Assembly: GCA_029204225.1 (NCBI GenBank)
Contig: CM055103.1
Span: 1,505,720 to 1,567,719 of the forward strand
Direction: 5' to 3'
DNA length: 62,000 bases
Source: Diphasiastrum complanatum
Lineage: Eukaryota > Streptophyta > Lycopodiopsida > Lycopodiales > Lycopodiaceae
The notes beneath the pieces are model-generated. The model saw nothing but the letters and a program-made list of their open reading frames with translations. It did no database searches and was not told the DNA's origin. The position numbers and the translations under genes are program-made. Positions 59,639 to 62,000 of this stretch are shown here, one piece after another (position 1 is the stretch's first letter; each line of letters starts with the position of its first letter).

Positions 59639-60897
59639 GATCTTTTGTGCATCTATGTCATATATCCTATATGCCTCGGCTCTTTCATCATATCCAAGGA
59701 AAATACACTTAACAACTTTTGCATCCAGCTTCTTTCATTTTTCATCAAGTACATGAGCGTAAGCATCACAACCAAATACTCGTAAATGAGAAACATTAGG
59801 TTTTTGTCCAATAAAAACTTTGAAAGGAGTCTTACCCTCCATGGACTTCGTAGGACACCAATTCAAGATATGAGTAGCTGTGTTGCATGCTTATGCCCAA
59901 AAAGTATTTTTCAAACCCTTGCTCTTAAGCATTGCCCTAGCCATCTCTACAATGGATCTGTTTTTCCGTTTTGCAACTCCATTCTATTGTGGTGAATAGG
60001 GTGTAGTGGTTTGTCTCTTGATCCCCTGATCCTTGCAAAAGTTTATAAACTCTATTGAAAAATACTCACCGCCACATCTGATCTAAGGGTCTTAATATAA
60101 CAACCTGTTTGTTTTTCAACTAGAGCCTGGAACTCTCTAAACTTGGCAAAAGCATCAGATTTCTTGCTTATGAAATAAATCCACATATGTCTACTATAGT
60201 CATCAATGAATGTAATGAAATAGTAACAACCACTAATGGACCTAGTTTGTATTGGTCCACACAGATCACTATGAACAAGATCAAGAATGCCATTGGCTCT
60301 TCTTGCTCCATCTTTGGGAAATCTCTATCTATGTTGTTTTCCCAAAATGCAACCCTCACAAATTTTTCCTTCAAAAGAGATATCAGGCAATCCAACAACT
60401 AGATTACCTCTTTTAAGAATTTGCAAGCTTTGAGCACTGATATGACCAAATCTTTGATGCCAAAGATCACTTCGACTATCAACAGTGCTTACCATAGCTT
60501 AAGTAAAAGATCTAGCATTCAATTTGTAGAGTCGATTCTCGTTGACTCTAGCTCCTGTAGCAATCACTTTGTAGTGATTCTTGATGTCTTTGACAAGACA
60601 TTTGTCAATGTCAAACTCAACCTTGAGTTGTTGATCAGCCATTGTCCCAACAGATAGTAGATTGTTAGCTAAGCCAGATACATACTGCACATTGCTTATC
60701 TACTTTATCTTCCTGCTGGCTAATTTCACTGGTACCACTCCAACTCCTTTAACAGATAGCAATTTGCCATCAACTTGTCCAATTTCATCACCATTGTCAG
60801 TTTCCTTGAGTTTTGAAAACCACTCTTTCCTCGAAGTCATGTGCTTGGATGCACCACTATCAATGTGCCATGTATCCTTGGCCTCATCACTTGTCAT
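59639..60897 (-). pseudogene. Copia-B copy 2, protease and integrase
   Basis: Protease DTWHIDSGASKHMTSRKEW (about 60873-60817). Integrase has the zinc module, VHSDLCGPI (about 60290), a one-base deletion next to the second catalytic Asp (about 60076) and, as in copy 1, a TAG in the NGV motif; the third catalytic residue reads Lys (NGVAKRKN, about 59975). Copies 1 and 2 thus lost the same Glu in different ways. Confidence 0.87.
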
Positions 60898-61884
60898 TAA
60901 TGCTATAATGAATAATTTTGAACCCTCAGCAGTATCATCTTCATATTGATCATCATCGTATTGATGTTGATCAATATAATTGTCTTTATAATGATAGTCA
61001 TCAAATTGATGTTGATCAGCATAATTTCTCGCTTGCCATTTGTCTTTTCTTTGTCCCTTCTGTTTCTTGAAGCATTCATGCTCCCAATGGCCAGGTTTGT
61101 TGCAGTACCTACAATTTCCAGGTTTATTTTGTTTTGAATAGTCGCATACTTGACCTCGACCTTGATTCCAATTGCCTCAATTCCGAATATCATTGACTTG
61201 CTCATGAAATTGTAGAAATGATCCCCGACTTGAGTTTCCTCCTCTCGATTGATACCTTCCACGACCAAATCTTCCACCTCATCCTCTAATTGCAAGAGCT
61301 TGATCATAGCTCCTATTACGATGATTCAAGTTCTCTTGACGTTGCTCTTCTTGCAAAACCAATCCACCTAGTTCTTCATAGGTTGGAAGATTTTCTCTTG
61401 TGGCTATACTATTCACAAACATTTGATGTGACTCACTCAGACTATTCAATGTCAATTGCATGATCATACGATCTTGTACTCGCTCTCCAACTGCTGCTAA
61501 TTGGTCACGGATCTCTTTGATCTTCAGTATGTGATCGGCAATAGTTGCACCATCATCCATTCTCAATGTATGCAACTGCGTCTTCAGAAATAGTACTCAA
61601 GATGTATTTGTCATTTCAAAAAATGCCTTCAATGTATTCCACGCTTCTTTTGGTCCTTCTCAATCTAAAATATAGGGAATAATTGCATCTCTAACTGATA
61701 AGTTGATGACATTCTGGGCTTTCCGTTTTCTCCTATCAAATGCCTGCCGATCTTTTTCAATCACTGACCTTGTCTCTTCAACTGTCACGATCTCCCACAA
61801 CTCCTTTTCCATCCAAACTGCATAGTTGTTGGCACCTCCCAATTTGCTTGACACATTAAGGACACTCTTGCTTAGAGTTGCCAT
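60898..61884 (-). pseudogene. gag: Copia-B copy 2, gag and nucleocapsid
   Basis: Start MATLSKSVLNVSSKLGGANN at 61884. An in-frame 27-base deletion removes nine residues after NYAVW compared with copy 1. A stop (LD, about 61660) and a shift precede LHTLRMDDGATIADHILKIK (open 61575-61279). CCHC knuckle CRYCNKPGHWEHEC at about 61110-61069. The Gly-Arg-rich region upstream of it is partly eroded. Confidence 0.88.
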
Positions 61885-62000
61885 TACTAGATAAATGAGT
61901 CTAGCTCACAAAATTTATCACACTACATAACTGTAAATTTTTGGTTGGACACCTGATATCGGTACGACGCACGGGTGCACAACTACTTGGGATTCTCTTT
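61885..62000 (-). other. Copia-B leader, cut by the window edge
   Basis: Non-coding DNA upstream of gag; similar to 45799-45845 for about 45 bases, then different. No primer site seen before the window ends. Confidence 0.5.

Overview
The window is plant nuclear DNA: a nested graveyard of LTR retrotransposons with no intact host gene. Signs are copia elements primed by a sequence reading TGGTATCAGAGC, a chromodomain gypsy element, hAT transposase relics, long GA/GT/TA microsatellites, AT-rich spacers, and many in-frame TAG/TAA/TGA codons as expected from decay of methylated C. Species cannot be named; a large, repeat-rich seed-plant genome is most likely. Working names used here: Copia-A to E, Gyp-1, Gyp-2, hAT, Rep-U and Rep-R (non-coding repeats), and UG1 (an unrecognised coding-like family).

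Layout. 1-1032: Rep-R, partly inverted. 1033-8085: Copia-D pol (protease, integrase), split by the one structurally complete element, Copia-A (1951-7593), which has two LTRs, primer site, polypurine tract and a 5-bp target duplication, but whose reverse transcriptase region is replaced by about 1 kb of unrelated DNA. 8086-9795: Copia-E LTR and a tRNA-like element. 9796-11640: hAT pseudogene. 11640-15501: Rep-U, then Copia-D RT, long LTR and gag tail. 15502-18650: inverted Rep-R, Rep-U and another Copia-D 3' end. 18651-22849: mostly unassigned, with the 3' end of a chromovirus (Gyp-2) and two copia LTR/primer-site remnants. 22850-30718: an inverted, contiguous copy of the material at 1-15 kb. 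30719-33652: 5' part of a gypsy element (Gyp-1).

34100-36545: UG1 copy 1. 37327-37777: a diverged histone H3 sequence with features of the centromeric variant. 38346-45830: Copia-B split by Copia-C. 45925-47399: hAT fragment and a Copia-D 3' end. 47400-50275 and 51333-55531: two tandemly placed blocks of Rep-U + microsatellite + Rep-R + copia gag fragment + UG1, separated by Copia-C and Copia-B pieces. 55532-57189: LTR-like sequence and unassigned DNA. 57461-61884: a second Copia-B copy.

Nothing here works as an operon or pathway; the elements relate through nesting and shared breakpoints. The points most worth following are the H3/CENH3-like retrocopy, the replaced RT in Copia-A, the three-copy UG1 family, and a Copia-D insertion that looks circularly permuted.
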